Source of the DNA: CAVQBC01 sp963848415
GTDB lineage: Bacteria; Actinomycetota; Thermoleophilia; Solirubrobacterales; Solirubrobacteraceae
DNA length: 64,000 bases
Reading direction: 5' to 3'
NCBI GenBank assembly: GCA_963848415.1
Contig: CAWKDN010000001.1
Location: 2,976,001-3,040,000, forward strand
Below, piece after piece: positions 23,682-31,686 of the stretch. The stretch's first letter is position 1. Each line of letters begins with the position of its first letter. Under the pieces are notes generated by a model, which had not been told where the DNA came from, made no database searches, and saw only the letters and a list, made by a program, of their open reading frames with translations. A program made the translations under genes and the position numbers.

Positions 23682-25195
23682 GTCGCGCGCGCGGCCGGGC
23701 GGCGGAGCTCGTCCTGCTGGCGGCGCTGATGGCGCTCGCCTTCGCCCCGCTCGCCGGGCTGCTGCTGCGGGTGTGGACGCAGGGCGGGCGCCTCTCCGGC
23801 GGCGACGGCCTGCTCGTGCTCGACCAGCTGCAGTACCTGACCTGGCTGCGGGAGGCGGGCGGGCACGTCCTGATCGGCAACCGCTACGACCTCGCGCCCG
23901 GGCCGCGGACGTTCCTGCACCCCGGCCTGCTGGTCTCCGGCGGGCTCTACGCGGTCGGGCTCGGGCTCGTCGCCAGCTACCTGGTCTGGAAGCCGGTCGC
24001 CGTGATGGCGCTATGGGGCGGCGCGGTGGCCTGGTGCCATCGCTTCCTGCCGGAGGGGCGAGGGCGGCTCGCCGCGATCGCGCTCGCGCTCTTCTTCGCC
24101 TCGCCGCTGGCCGCGATCGTCGGCTGGAGCGGGCTCGGCGGCCAGGAGCTGAAGTTCGAGTTCGACTTCCTCTCCGGCGAGCTGACCACCAACAACTACC
24201 TGTGGGGCTACCTGTTCACCGGCATCGCGGTGGGGGTCATGCCGCTCGGGCTGCTCGCCCACGAGCGCGGCGCCACGGCGTTCGCCGCGCTCGCCGGCCT
24301 GCTCGTCGCCTGGCTGCAGCCGTGGCAGGGCGCCACCTACCTGCTGATCGTGCTCGCTGCCGAGGCGGTGCTGTGGTGGCGCCGCGGCCGGCGACCGGGC
24401 CTCGCCCCCGTGGCCGTCGCCGCCGCCACCGCGGCGCCGCTCGTCTACTACTTCGTGCTGTCGCGGACCGACAGCGCGTGGGAGCTCGCCGGACAGGTCA
24501 ACGACTTCGAGCCGTGGGCGCCGTGGGTGCTGGTCGTGGGGCTGGCGCTCCTCGTCCTGCCGGCGCTGACCGCGCCGGCGCCGCGGCCGCTGGACTTCGG
24601 CCAGCTCGCCCTGCGGCTGTGGCCGCTCGCCGCCCTGGTCGTCTACCTGCAGCCGTTCGGCACCTTCCCAGCCCATGCGTTGCAGGGCGTCACGCTGCCG
24701 CTGGTGACGCTCGCGTTCCTCGGCGTCGGTGGGCGGCTGGGCGCCGTCGCGTTGGCCGCGACGCTCGTCGTGCTGATCGTGCCCGGGACGCTGTACCGCG
24801 CCGACGCGCTGCGCGATGCCGTCTCCGCCGGGCGCCAGCCGTTCTTCCTCACGGACGCAGAGCACGCGGCGCTGCGCTGGCTCGAGCGCGCGCCGGGGGG
24901 CGGCGGCGTGCTGGCGCCGGTCTACAGCGGGCTGCTGGTCCCCGCGCACACGGGCCGGGAGACGTGGGTCGGCGCCGGCTCGTGGACGCCGGCCTTCGAC
25001 GCCCGCGTCCAGCTCGCCGAGCGGCTCTTCTCCGGGCGAATGGGCAAGGCGGAGGCCGAGCGGCTGGTGCGGGCGTCGGGCGCGCGCTTCCTGCTCTCGG
25101 ACTGCAACGGGCGCGTGGACGCCGCGCCGTTGCTGCGCGACGTCGCCGGGCCGCCGCGGCGGTTCGGGTGCGCCACGGTGTGGGAGGTGCGGTGA
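23678..25195 (+). CDS. Multi-pass membrane protein, paralogue of the protein at 17441-19072
   Basis: 505 residues, about ten membrane segments. It shares with its paralogue the segments DGLLVLDQLQYLTWLREAGG, IGNRYDLAPGPRTFLHPG, SYLVWKPVAV, NYLWGYLFTGIAVGVMP, AWLQPWQGATYLLIVLA and HTGRETWVGAGSWTPAFDAR. A soluble extracytoplasmic tail follows the last helix. GT-C-like topology and coupling to a DPM-like GT2 suggest polyprenyl-phosphate-sugar transfer, but the family is not recognised. ATG 23678 overlaps the previous stop and its own stop overlaps the next GTG. Confidence 0.72.
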   Translation: MSRARGRAAELVLLAALMALAFAPLAGLLLRVWTQGGRLSGGDGLLVLDQLQYLTWLREAGGHVLIGNRYDLAPGPRTFLHPGLLVSGGLYAVGLGLVASYLVWKPVAVMALWGGAVAWCHRFLPEGRGRLAAIALALFFASPLAAIVGWSGLGGQELKFEFDFLSGELTTNNYLWGYLFTGIAVGVMPLGLLAHERGATAFAALAGLLVAWLQPWQGATYLLIVLAAEAVLWWRRGRRPGLAPVAVAAATAAPLVYYFVLSRTDSAWELAGQVNDFEPWAPWVLVVGLALLVLPALTAPAPRPLDFGQLALRLWPLAALVVYLQPFGTFPAHALQGVTLPLVTLAFLGVGGRLGAVALAATLVVLIVPGTLYRADALRDAVSAGRQPFFLTDAEHAALRWLERAPGGGGVLAPVYSGLLVPAHTGRETWVGAGSWTPAFDARVQLAERLFSGRMGKAEAERLVRASGARFLLSDCNGRVDAAPLLRDVAGPPRRFGCATVWEVR

Positions 25196-26574
25196 GCGCC
25201 GCGCGGACCGGTGCCGCGCTCGCGCTGCTGGGCCTGCCGGCCGTGCTGGCCTTCTTCTCCGGCGGCTTCTTCGACGAGGCGCGCCTGCGGGCGGCGCTCG
25301 CGGCCTGCGCGCTGCTGGCGATCGCCGCGGTGACCTCGCCGCTGCCGCGTCGCCGCGGCACGTGGCTGGCGCTCGCCGCGCTGGCCGCCCTGGCCGGCTG
25401 GACGCTCGCCTCGGGGCAGTGGGCGCCGCTGGCCGGCCCGGCGATCGCCGACGCCCAGCGGGTCGCGCTCTACGCGGTCGCCCTGGCGGCCGCGACGCTA
25501 CTGCTCGGGTGCGTGCCGCGGCTGGTGGAGCCGGCGCTCGCGGCCGGCTGCGTCGTCGTGGTCGGCTACGGGCTCTCCGGGCGGCTGCTGCCGGGGCTGA
25601 TCGAGCTCGCGGCTAGTCGCAGCGCGATCGGCCGGCTCGAGCAGCCGCTGACCTACTGGAACGGGATGGGCGCGCTCGCCGCGCTCGGGCTGATCCTGTG
25701 CGCGCGCCTGGCCGGCGACGCCGGCCGGCCGCGGCGGCTGCGGGGGGCCGCGGCGGCCGGCGCGGTCGTCCTGCAGACGGGACTGGTCCTGTCGTTCTCG
25801 CGCGGCGCGCTGGCGGCGGCGTTCGTCGGTCTCGTCGTGCTGCTCGCGCTCGCGCCGCTGTCCGGGCAGCTGCGGGCGGTCGCCGTCGTGCTCGTCTGCG
25901 GCTTGCCGGCCGCTTACACCGCGGTCGCGCTGGACGGTGTCCGGGCGCTCGAGGGCTCCGCGGGCACGCGCCAGTGGCAGGGTGCGGTAGCGCTCGCGGT
26001 GCTGGTGGCGCTGGCCGCCGTGGCTGCCGTGCTCGCCGGCCGCGCGATGCCGGGCGCGCAGCCCGTGCGCCGGCTGCGGCCCGTGCTCGCCGGGCTCGCG
26101 GTCGCGGGGCTGGTCGCAACCGCCGCCGTCGCCGCCGTGGAGGAGGACGGTCCGGCCAGCGGAGCTACTGCAGCGCGGCTGGCCTCGACCGGCTCCAACC
26201 GCTACGACTACTGGGCCGTCGCTGCCGGGGCGTTTGCCGACCAGCCGCTGCGCGGCACCGGGGCGGGCGGGTTCGCGGTCGCCTGGCGGCGCGAGCGGAC
26301 CGTGGCCGAGGGCGCCCGTGACGCCCACTCGCTCTACGTCGAGACGGCGGCGGAGCTCGGCCTCGTGGGCGTGCTCCTGCTCGCCGCCGCGTTCGGCGGC
26401 GTGGTCGCGTCGGCCCGGCATGTCCCGGCGCCCGCGCTCGCGGGCCCGGCGGCGGCGCTCGCCGCTTGGGCGCTGCACGCCGGGCTGGACTGGGACTGGG
26501 AGCTGCCCGCGCTCACGCTCGTGGCCGTCCTGCTGGCCGGCGCGCTCATGGCGGCGGCGGAGCCGGCGGGCTGA
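25192..26574 (+). CDS. O-antigen ligase / Wzy-like polymerase
   Basis: 460 residues with around ten hydrophobic segments. The large loop near residues 320-385 contains RYDYWAVAAGAFADQPLRGT and AHSLYVETAAELGLVGVLLL, the conserved pattern of the O-antigen ligase/Wzy family (PF04932-type), with the invariant His in the HSLY segment. It polymerises or ligates lipid-linked repeat units outside the membrane. GTG 25192 is coupled to the preceding gene by a GTGA overlap. The 3' end overlaps the convergent small TPR-like gene by 29 bp. Confidence 0.88.
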   Translation: MSAARTGAALALLGLPAVLAFFSGGFFDEARLRAALAACALLAIAAVTSPLPRRRGTWLALAALAALAGWTLASGQWAPLAGPAIADAQRVALYAVALAAATLLLGCVPRLVEPALAAGCVVVVGYGLSGRLLPGLIELAASRSAIGRLEQPLTYWNGMGALAALGLILCARLAGDAGRPRRLRGAAAAGAVVLQTGLVLSFSRGALAAAFVGLVVLLALAPLSGQLRAVAVVLVCGLPAAYTAVALDGVRALEGSAGTRQWQGAVALAVLVALAAVAAVLAGRAMPGAQPVRRLRPVLAGLAVAGLVATAAVAAVEEDGPASGATAARLASTGSNRYDYWAVAAGAFADQPLRGTGAGGFAVAWRRERTVAEGARDAHSLYVETAAELGLVGVLLLAAAFGGVVASARHVPAPALAGPAAALAAWALHAGLDWDWELPALTLVAVLLAGALMAAAEPAG

Positions 26575-26956
26575 GGATCCCGTAGCGGGCGCGGGCGGCC
26601 GCGGCACGCGCCGGGTCGCCCTCTCTCGAGGCCTGGGCGAGCAGCAGCCAGGCGTCGGCGTTCTCGGGCTCGCGCCGGACGATCGATGCGGCCAGCCCCG
26701 CGGCGTCTTCGTCGTTGCCGTTGAAGAGCTCCACCTGTGCGAGGCGGAGCTCCGGCGCGGTCGAGCGTGTGGCGGCGGCGGCGTCGCGCAGCAGGCGCCG
26801 GGCGCGGGGGAGGGCGGGGTCGTCTGCGCCCGGCTGGGACTCCAGCAGCGCGAGCGCCCGCGCCTGGTCGCGGGCGGGCCCGAGCCCACTCGCGAGCCAC
26901 ACCGCCACGCCGAGCGCGGCGGCCACGAGCGCGACGCGCGAGAGCCAGTCCCTCAC
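26546..26956 (-). CDS. Small membrane-anchored TPR-like protein
   Basis: 136 residues. One N-terminal membrane segment (about residues 5-22, VALVAAALGVAVWLASG) is followed by helical repeats with TPR-like periodicity (ALALLESQPG, RARRLLRDAAAAT, NADAWLLLAQASREGDPARA) and a proline-rich end. Such proteins often scaffold polysaccharide or envelope complexes; here it is coupled by a GTGA overlap to the second flippase. No enzymatic motif is visible. Confidence 0.75.
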   Translation of the reverse strand: MRDWLSRVALVAAALGVAVWLASGLGPARDQARALALLESQPGADDPALPRARRLLRDAAAATRSTAPELRLAQVELFNGNDEDAAGLAASIVRREPENADAWLLLAQASREGDPARAAAARARYGILSPPAPPPP

Positions 26957-28272
26957 GCCGGCGCCCGCGCGCGCAACGCGGGCAGGAAGAGCGCGGCGGC
27001 GGCCGCAGCCTGGACGGCGAGCACGATCGCCGCGAAGCCGTCGAGCGTGTCCGCGGTCGCCAGCAGCCCGGTCAGCGCGATCGAGGCGACCGCCAACGCC
27101 ACGAGGAAGCCGCGCCGGTGCAGCGCGAGCAGGAACTGCACGGCCAGGTAGGTGGCCGAGAGCAGCGCGTAGGCCACGCCGAGCACGAGCAGCACGCCGG
27201 CGCCCGACTCGTACTCCGACCCGAAGGCGATGCGCAGCACCAGCTCCGGCGCGACCGCGTAGGCGAACAGCTCGACCGCGGCGATCACCCCGATCACCGC
27301 CAGTGCGCGCACCAGCACCATCCGCGCGTCGCGGCCCTGAGCCTCCCTCCGCGTCGCCTCCGGCAGCACCCACAGTCCGAGCCCGATGGCGATCCACACC
27401 GTCGCCTTGCCCGCCACCGCCGTCGCCGCGTAGACGCCGGCGGTGTCCTCGTCGAGCACGTGCTTGGCCATGATCACGTCGACGTTCTGCAGCACCGCGA
27501 CGAGCGTGAGCCCGGCGATCGGCAGCGCCGCAGCGCGCGCGAGCGTGGGCAGCGGGTGGCGCGGCGTGTCCGGATCGGGCGGGCCGAGGCGCCGCCGCAG
27601 CAGCCAGTCGAGCGCGACGACCATCACCAGGAAGGCGACCGTCGTGCCGAGATAGGTGCCGGTCACCCCGCCCCCCGCGGCCAGGAACACGAGGCCGAGC
27701 AGCAGCCGCCCGGTGGCCTCCAGCGCGATGCTCCAGCCGACGGCGCGATAGGCCCGCGCGGCCTGCAGCAGCCCCCGCTGGACGCACAGCAGCAGCCAGA
27801 CCGCGGCGGTGAGGGGCACCGCGGCGGCTGCCCACTGCTGGTCGATGTTCAGCAGCGCGGCGAGCGGGTCGCGCGCGAGCGCCCCGGCCAGCGCGACGAG
27901 CACGAAGCCGCCGGCGAGGTGCGCGGTCCAGCGGCGCAGCGTCGCGGAGAGCTCGCCGCCGCGGCCGAGCCGGCCGAGCGTCCCGGCGCGGGCGGTCGCG
28001 ACCTGCAGCGCGTAGCCGGGGACGAAGAGGATCACCGTGAGGTTGAACAGCGCGGCCAGCGAGCCGTAGCCGTCGGCGCCCAGCAGGCGGGCGAAGACCA
28101 CCGTGAACGCGACGGCGACCAGGTTGGAGACCATCGTGGCCGCCGCGAGGCCGATCGCGCGCGTCGTGTCGGGCGCGGCGATGGCGGCGCGGGCCCGGGC
28201 GCGGCGGGCGCCCGGCGCCGGCGGAGCGGGGTCGCCGACGCGGGTGGCCTCCTCGGTCGGCGGGGAGCTCAC
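26953..28272 (-). CDS. Oligosaccharide flippase (Wzx-like), second copy
   Basis: 439 residues from GTG 28272 (VSSPPTEEATRVG). Twelve or more hydrophobic segments; the N-terminal ATMVSNLVAVAFTVVFARLLG followed by ADGYGSLAALFNLTVILFVPG is typical of MOP-superfamily polysaccharide exporters. The start is set by a TAGCTT box 7 nt upstream. It differs clearly from the flippase at 20439, so the locus may export two different glycans or lipid-linked intermediates. It forms a two-gene unit with the TPR-like protein. Confidence 0.88.
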   Translation of the reverse strand: MSSPPTEEATRVGDPAPPAPGARRARARAAIAAPDTTRAIGLAAATMVSNLVAVAFTVVFARLLGADGYGSLAALFNLTVILFVPGYALQVATARAGTLGRLGRGGELSATLRRWTAHLAGGFVLVALAGALARDPLAALLNIDQQWAAAAVPLTAAVWLLLCVQRGLLQAARAYRAVGWSIALEATGRLLLGLVFLAAGGGVTGTYLGTTVAFLVMVVALDWLLRRRLGPPDPDTPRHPLPTLARAAALPIAGLTLVAVLQNVDVIMAKHVLDEDTAGVYAATAVAGKATVWIAIGLGLWVLPEATRREAQGRDARMVLVRALAVIGVIAAVELFAYAVAPELVLRIAFGSEYESGAGVLLVLGVAYALLSATYLAVQFLLALHRRGFLVALAVASIALTGLLATADTLDGFAAIVLAVQAAAAAALFLPALRARAPA

Positions 28273-28279
28273 GGCGGTC

Positions 28280-28285
28280 AAGCTA
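28280..28285 (-). promoter_or_regulatory. TAGCTT -10 box of the second flippase gene
   Basis: TAnnnT hexamer 7 nt before GTG 28272; decides the start of an otherwise open frame that runs back to 28461. Confidence 0.5.
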
Positions 28286-28393
28286 GCGGACGCCTGCGCC
28301 GGGACCCGGGCGCGCGGCGTCGCGCGCCGCGCGAGCCCGCCCCGCGTAACCGCGGTGCCCACCCGACTTCTCGCCGTCGCCGCCGGGCAGGGT

Positions 28394-28486
28394 GAACCCG
28401 CATCGAGAGGGTCCACGCGCGCTCGCTCCCGGTCCGCGGCGCTTCCCCGGCGGGCGGACACGGCGAACCCCGCATCGATTGGGTCC
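28394..28486 (+). repeat. Direct repeat pair with core CCCGCATCGA
   Basis: Units at 28394-28414 and 28465-28486 share GAACCC(C)GCATCGA followed by two variable bases and GGGTCC. A partial inverted copy, TCGATGCG, lies at 28508-28515, and a related unit is at 7901. Confidence 0.6.
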
Positions 28487-28518
28487 GAATCGGGCGTGCG
28501 GACTCACTCGATGCGAGC

Positions 28519-28617
28519 AACGTCGAGATCTGCAGCCCCGCGGGCCTGTTCTCGACGTTTTGACGCTGTAGCGAGCACTACGTCGAGATGACCCGGCCGG
28601 CACCGCGGATCTCGACG
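28519..28617 (+). repeat. Two adjacent hairpins from alternating ACGTCGAGAT arms
   Basis: Arm pairs 28519-28528 with 28550-28559 (perfect 10 bp) and 28581-28589 with 28609-28617 (perfect 9 bp). Arms alternate in orientation about every 30 nt, and TTTTGA or ATTTGA follows each inverted arm. Confidence 0.7.
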
Positions 28618-28652
28618 ATTTGATCGGCTGGACCCGGGGGTGGAGGGTTGAC

Positions 28653-28658
28653 TAGGCT
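28653..28658 (+). promoter_or_regulatory. TAGGCT -10 box of the LPxTG-tsaE operon
   Basis: TAnnnT hexamer 6 nt before ATG 28665; leaderless-type spacing. Confidence 0.5.
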
Positions 28659-28664
28659 GCGCGC

Positions 28665-29024
28665 ATGCGCCGCGTCACCCTCTTCACCCTCGCCCTCCTC
28701 CTCGTCCTCGCCGCCCCCGCCTGGGGCCAGAGCGCGGGAGACGAGCAGTACCAGGATCCGTACGCGCAGGAGGAGCCGCAGTACGAGCCCACGCCCGAAC
28801 CGACGCCGGAGTACGTCCCGCCGGCCGAGCCGACACCCGTGCCGGAGTACGTCCCGCCGGCCGAGCCGGTCCCACCGGGCACGCCGGCCGCGGCGCCGGT
28901 GCCGGTGGCGGGCGAGCTGCCCCGGACGGGCGCCGAGACGTGGCTGATCGCGCTCGCGGGCGCGGTCCTGCTCGCCGCCGGCGGCGGCCTGCGGTGGCGC
29001 CTGCGCCACGATGGCGCTCGCTGA
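28665..29024 (+). CDS. Small secreted LPxTG-type cell-wall protein, proline-rich
   Basis: 119 residues. Signal peptide MRRVTLFTLALLLVLAAPAW with cleavage near WGQ; a middle region of Pro/Glu/Tyr repeats (EPTPEYVPPAEPTPVPEYVP); and a C-terminal sorting signal LPRTG at about 85-89, followed by a hydrophobic segment (LIALAGAVLLAAGGGLRW) and a basic tail. This is the complete layout of a sortase substrate. No sortase gene is in the window. Its 3' end overlaps tsaE by 14 bp, so it leads the t6A operon although a functional link is not evident. Confidence 0.85.
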   Translation: MRRVTLFTLALLLVLAAPAWGQSAGDEQYQDPYAQEEPQYEPTPEPTPEYVPPAEPTPVPEYVPPAEPVPPGTPAAAPVPVAGELPRTGAETWLIALAGAVLLAAGGGLRWRLRHDGAR

Positions 29025-29448
29025 GCCGCACGAGACGGCGTCGGCGAGCGAGACGGAGGCGGCGGGCGCTGCGCTCGCCGGGCGGCTCGTGCCCGGCGAC
29101 GTCGTGCTCGTCTCCGGCGAGCTGGGCGCGGGCAAGACGACGTTCGTGCGCGGCGCGCTGCGCGCGCTCGGCGTCGCCGGGCCGGTGACGAGCCCGACCT
29201 TCGTGGTCGGCACGCTGCACGAGGGCGCCGCCGGGCCGCTGGCGCATCTCGACCTCTATCGCCTCGGTGGGCTCGACGACGAGGATCCGGGGCTGCTGGA
29301 CCCGTACTTCGGTGCTCAGACCATCACCTTCGTCGAGTGGCCCGAGCGGGCGGAGGACGTGGCCGCACTCGCCGGGCGCCCGGTGGCCTTCCACGTGGCG
29401 CTCGACCACGCCGGCGGCGACCGGCGGCGGCTGGAGATCGCGGCGTGA
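29011..29448 (+). CDS. tsaE: tRNA threonylcarbamoyladenosine biosynthesis ATPase TsaE
   Basis: 145 residues, usual family size. The P-loop is VSGELGAGKTTFVRGALRAL, followed by the TsaE-typical VTSPTFVVGTLHEG, LDLYRLGGLDD and TFVEWPERA. TsaE binds the TsaB-TsaD complex and hydrolyses ATP to reset it during synthesis of t6A37 on ANN-decoding tRNAs. It overlaps the LPxTG gene upstream and is coupled to tsaB by a GTGA overlap. Confidence 0.96.
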   Translation: MALAEPHETASASETEAAGAALAGRLVPGDVVLVSGELGAGKTTFVRGALRALGVAGPVTSPTFVVGTLHEGAAGPLAHLDLYRLGGLDDEDPGLLDPYFGAQTITFVEWPERAEDVAALAGRPVAFHVALDHAGGDRRRLEIAA

Positions 29449-30128
29449 CCGGGCCCGTGCTGGGACTCGACACGGCGACGCCCGCGACGGCGGCCGGCGT
29501 GCTGCTGGCCGACGGCACCGTGGTCGAGGCGCGCGAGGATCCCGTCCCCGGCGAGCGCCCGGCCCATCAGCCGCGGCTGCTCGCGCTCGCCGCCGAGGTG
29601 CTCGCCGAGGGCGGCGTCGGCTGGGACGGGCTCGAGCGCATCGCGGTCGGGGTCGGGCCGGGCGGCTTCACCGGCCTGCGGATCGGCGTCGCGACAGCGC
29701 GCGCGCTGGCCCAGGCGACCGGGGCCCCGCTCGTGCCGGTCTCCTCGCTGCAGGCGCTGGCGGCCGGCCTACCCGGCGATGGGCCGCGCGTGGCGGTCAT
29801 CGACGCCCGCCGCGGCGAGGTCTTCGCCGCCGCCTACGACGCTGCGGGCGGTGAGCTGGTCGCGCCGGCCGCGATCCCGCCGGCAGCGCTGGCAGGGCAC
29901 CTGGGCGAGCTGGCATCGGGCTTGCCGGCCGTCGGAGACGGGGCGGTACGCTTCCGGGCGGAGCTCGAGGTTGCCGGGCTGGCGGTCCCGGCCGACGACG
30001 ATCCCGCTCACCGCATCCGCGCCGCGCACGTGTGCCGGCTGGGAGCGGCGGGACGTCCGGCCGACCGGGACACCGTGGCGCCGGACTACCTGCGCGAGCC
30101 CGACGCCAGACCCTCAGCCGCCTCGTGA
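29445..30128 (+). CDS. tsaB: tRNA threonylcarbamoyladenosine biosynthesis protein TsaB
   Basis: 227 residues with the ASKHA-like fold of TsaB: VLGLDTATPATAAGVLL, GVGPGGFTGLRIGVATARAL and ARRGEVFAAAYDA are typical. It is the scaffold partner of TsaD and lacks the TsaD metal site. Start GTG 29445 overlaps the tsaE stop; the stop overlaps the rimI start, so translation is coupled throughout. Confidence 0.95.
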   Translation: MTGPVLGLDTATPATAAGVLLADGTVVEAREDPVPGERPAHQPRLLALAAEVLAEGGVGWDGLERIAVGVGPGGFTGLRIGVATARALAQATGAPLVPVSSLQALAAGLPGDGPRVAVIDARRGEVFAAAYDAAGGELVAPAAIPPAALAGHLGELASGLPAVGDGAVRFRAELEVAGLAVPADDDPAHRIRAAHVCRLGAAGRPADRDTVAPDYLREPDARPSAAS

Positions 30129-30643
30129 CCGCCCCGCCGCCCACCCTCCAGGTCCGCCGCCTGACCTACGCCGACCTCCCCGCGGTGGTCGCCATCGAGC
30201 GCCGCGCGTTCACGACGCCCTGGTCGCTGGCGATGTTCGTGCTCGAGCTCTCCAAGCCCGCCGGGGTGTGCCTGGCGGCGGTCGAGGACGACGAGCTGGC
30301 CGGCTACCTGATCTGCTCGCGCTACGACACCGTCTGGCACGTGATGAACGTCGCCGTCGACCCTCACCTGCGCCGCCGCGGGATCGGGACCGCGCTGATC
30401 GAGCGGCTGCTCGCGCGCGTCGACGACCCCGAGGCGCACTTCACGCTCGAGGTCCGGCGCTCGAACCAGGGCGCGATCGCCCTCTACGCCGACTTCGGCT
30501 TTCGCGGCGCCGGCGTCCGCCGCCGCTACTACCAGGACAACGGCGAGGACGCCCTGATCATGTGGCGGACGCCGGCGACGCTGCGCGGCGGCCTGGAGGA
30601 CGTGCCCGGCGGCCGGGCGGTCCCGGCCGAGCCCGCGGCCTGA
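30125..30643 (+). CDS. rimI: Ribosomal protein S18-alanine N-acetyltransferase RimI
   Basis: 172-residue GNAT enzyme. LTYADLPAVVAIERRAFTTP and WSLAMFVLELSKP are the typical RimI N-terminus; VMNVAVDPHLRRRGIGTALI contains the acetyl-CoA loop RRRGIG; LEVRRSNQGAIALYADFGF and GVRRRYYQDNGEDALIM complete the family pattern. Its place between tsaB and tsaD is the common actinobacterial order. A 25-residue C-terminal extension beyond the core is not conserved. Confidence 0.95.
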   Translation: MTAPPPTLQVRRLTYADLPAVVAIERRAFTTPWSLAMFVLELSKPAGVCLAAVEDDELAGYLICSRYDTVWHVMNVAVDPHLRRRGIGTALIERLLARVDDPEAHFTLEVRRSNQGAIALYADFGFRGAGVRRRYYQDNGEDALIMWRTPATLRGGLEDVPGGRAVPAEPAA

Positions 30644-30678
30644 GCCGCCCGCCGCGCGAGGCGCGCCGGACCGCCGTC

Positions 30679-30684
30679 TAGCCT
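30679..30684 (+). promoter_or_regulatory. TAGCCT -10 box before tsaD
   Basis: TAnnnT hexamer 7 nt before GTG 30692. It supports that start and an internal promoter in the operon. Confidence 0.45.
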
Positions 30685-30691
30685 CGTGCGG

Positions 30692-31684
30692 GTGATCCTC
30701 GCCCTCGAGACGAGCTGCGACGACACCTGCGCGGCCGTGGTCGGCCGCGACGGCGCGATCCGCTCCAACGTCATCTCCTCGCAGGGGATCCACACCCGCT
30801 TCGGCGGGGTCGTGCCCGAGCTGGCCTCGCGCCATCACCTCGAGCTGGTCAACGCCGTCACCGACGACGCGCTGGCGCGGGCCGGGGCGACGCTCGACGA
30901 CGTCGAGCTGGTCGCCGTCACACGCGGCCCCGGGCTCGTCGGGGCGCTGCTCGTCGGCGTCTCGACCGCCAAGGGGCTCGCGGCCGGGCGCGGCTTGCCG
31001 CTCGCCGCGGTCGACCACCTGCACGGTCACGTCGCCGCCAACTACCTGGCGCCCGAGCCGTTCGAGCCGCCGTTCGTCTGCCTGATCGCCTCGGGCGGCC
31101 ACACGCTGCTCGCGCGCGTCGAGGACCACGCCGGCTTCACCGTCCTCGGCCAGACGCTCGACGATGCCGCGGGCGAGGCGTTCGACAAGGGCGCCCGGCT
31201 GCTCGGGCTCGGCTATCCGGGCGGCCCGGCGCTCTCCCGGCTCGCCGCCGGCGGCGACCCTTCAGCCTTCGCCTTCCCGACGGGCGCCGGGGTCGGCGGC
31301 CTGGACTTCTCCTTCGCCGGCCTGAAGACCGCGCTGCTCTACAAGACCCGCGACCTCGGGCCCGAGGAGACCGAGCGGCGCGCGGCGGACCTGGCGGCGG
31401 CCTACGAGCACGCCATCGTCGAGGCGCTGATCGCGCGGATCGAGCGCGCGCTCGCCGCGCCCGGCGCCCCGCAGCGCCTGGCGATCGTCGGCGGCGTGGC
31501 CGCCAACGCCCGGCTGCGGCGGCGCGCGGCCGGCCTCGGCGTCGAGCTTCACGCCCCGCCGCCCGAGCTGTGCACCGACAACGCGGCGATGATCGCGTCC
31601 GCCGCGCGCTGGGTCGAGCCGGTGGCGTTCCCGGACTACCTCGAGCTCGACGCGTACGCCGGCTCGCCGCTCGTTCAGAGCTAG
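30692..31684 (+). CDS. tsaD: tRNA N6-adenosine threonylcarbamoyltransferase TsaD
   Basis: 330 residues. Catalyses transfer of threonylcarbamoyl to A37 of tRNA. The N-terminus ILALETSCDDTCAAVV is canonical; metal-binding histidines are in AVDHLHGHVAANYL; FVCLIASGGHTLLA, GEAFDKGARLLGLGYPGGPA and GGVAANARLRRR follow, and the C-terminal CTDNAAMIA is present. GTG 30692 gives the canonical start; GTG 30686 would add two residues. The gene is 48 bp after rimI and just before the broken subtilase-like gene. Confidence 0.96.
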   Translation: MILALETSCDDTCAAVVGRDGAIRSNVISSQGIHTRFGGVVPELASRHHLELVNAVTDDALARAGATLDDVELVAVTRGPGLVGALLVGVSTAKGLAAGRGLPLAAVDHLHGHVAANYLAPEPFEPPFVCLIASGGHTLLARVEDHAGFTVLGQTLDDAAGEAFDKGARLLGLGYPGGPALSRLAAGGDPSAFAFPTGAGVGGLDFSFAGLKTALLYKTRDLGPEETERRAADLAAAYEHAIVEALIARIERALAAPGAPQRLAIVGGVAANARLRRRAAGLGVELHAPPPELCTDNAAMIASAARWVEPVAFPDYLELDAYAGSPLVQS

Positions 31685-31686
31685 TG

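Larger units (their letters stand above)
28273..28664. other. 392-bp intergenic region with two sets of short repeats
   Basis: No coding potential was convincing here. It holds the flippase promoter at one end and the LPxTG gene promoter at the other, two direct copies of a 21-22-nt unit (28394-28414, 28465-28486), and two hairpins built from alternating copies of ACGTCGAGAT (28519-28617). Confidence 0.7.
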
